Shown: one piece after another, positions 63,925-64,000 of the stretch
How the letters are laid out: each line of letters starts with the position of its first letter
Numbering within the stretch: position 1 is the stretch's first letter
Source of the DNA: Kordiimonas marina
Lineage (GTDB): Bacteria; Pseudomonadota; Alphaproteobacteria; Sphingomonadales; Kordiimonadaceae
Reading direction: 5' to 3'
Length of the DNA stretch: 64,000 nt
Assembly (NCBI RefSeq): GCF_023006325.1
Contig: NZ_JAINDF010000005.1
Span: 186,001-250,000, forward strand
Position numbers and translations under genes: made by a program
The notes under the pieces: generated by a model
Told to the model about the DNA's origin: nothing
The model's database searches: none
The model's input: the letters and a program-made list of their open reading frames with translations, nothing else

Positions 63925-64000
63925 GGGACAGGCTTCCGGGAACAAAAAGCGCACATCAAAAACGGGTCGGTGGGCCTGAATCAACATCTTGTAGACCATG

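Noticed and set aside
1-64000. tRNA genes or CRISPR arrays in the gaps.
   Set aside because: No cloverleaf-like sequence with a TTCGA-type arm and no regularly spaced repeats were found.

Overview
The window looks like chromosome of a GC-rich alphaproteobacterium. Evidence: an aceB-aceA pair beside a divergent ScfR/RamB-type regulator, a membrane-anchored cytochrome c of alphaproteobacterial type, the block ubiE-ubiB-coaBC-dut, and the order mutM / enoyl-CoA hydratase / rpsT at the right edge, which in many alphaproteobacteria lies next to dnaA. A kordiimonad- or rhodospirillum-like order is a guess only; no rRNA gene is present to place it. No tRNA, rRNA, CRISPR array, transposase or integrase was seen. 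No stretch over 300 bases lacks a gene.

Region 1 (1-6400): the tail of an O-antigen ligase/polymerase, then a leftward export operon: outer-membrane beta-barrel protein, Wza/GumB-like export protein, and a chain-length protein fused to a tyrosine kinase. A PPP-type phosphatase and a low-complexity secreted protein lie upstream.

Region 2 (6600-14780): an eight-gene rightward operon for aerobic degradation of 2-aminobenzoate through CoA thioesters: SDR dehydrogenase, MarR regulator, enoyl-CoA hydratase-like protein, acyl-CoA dehydrogenase, aryl-CoA ligase, thioesterase, RidA, and the fused monooxygenase/reductase. It sits inside the polysaccharide locus.

Region 3 (14830-37230): a large surface-polysaccharide locus. 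It has four sugar-nucleotide epimerase/dehydratases, a nucleotide-sugar dehydrogenase, glycosyltransferases, methyltransferases, a Wzx flippase, a Wzy polymerase, and a full set for GDP-D-glycero-alpha-D-manno-heptose: GmhA, HddA kinase, GmhB and HddC. Part of it (about 26.7-31 kb) is AT-rich. That part holds a frame-broken methyltransferase and a decayed gene that looks like a sulfotransferase.

Region 4 (37450-48850): metabolic genes. These are an alkyltransferase-like protein with an acyl-CoA synthetase, L-serine dehydratase, ScfR-like regulator facing malate synthase and isocitrate lyase (glyoxylate shunt), a small conserved protein, and a secreted dipeptidase/amidohydrolase pair.

Region 5 (49060-64000): housekeeping genes. 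These are a 2Fe-2S ferredoxin, leucyl aminopeptidase, MarR plus NlpC/P60, cytochrome c, prephenate dehydratase, Asp/Glu racemase, two unknown small genes, and the leftward block ubiE-ubiB-coaBC-dut-zinc ribbon-moeB-dsrE. Divergent to it lie mutM, a small secreted protein, enoyl-CoA hydratase and rpsT with its promoter and terminator.
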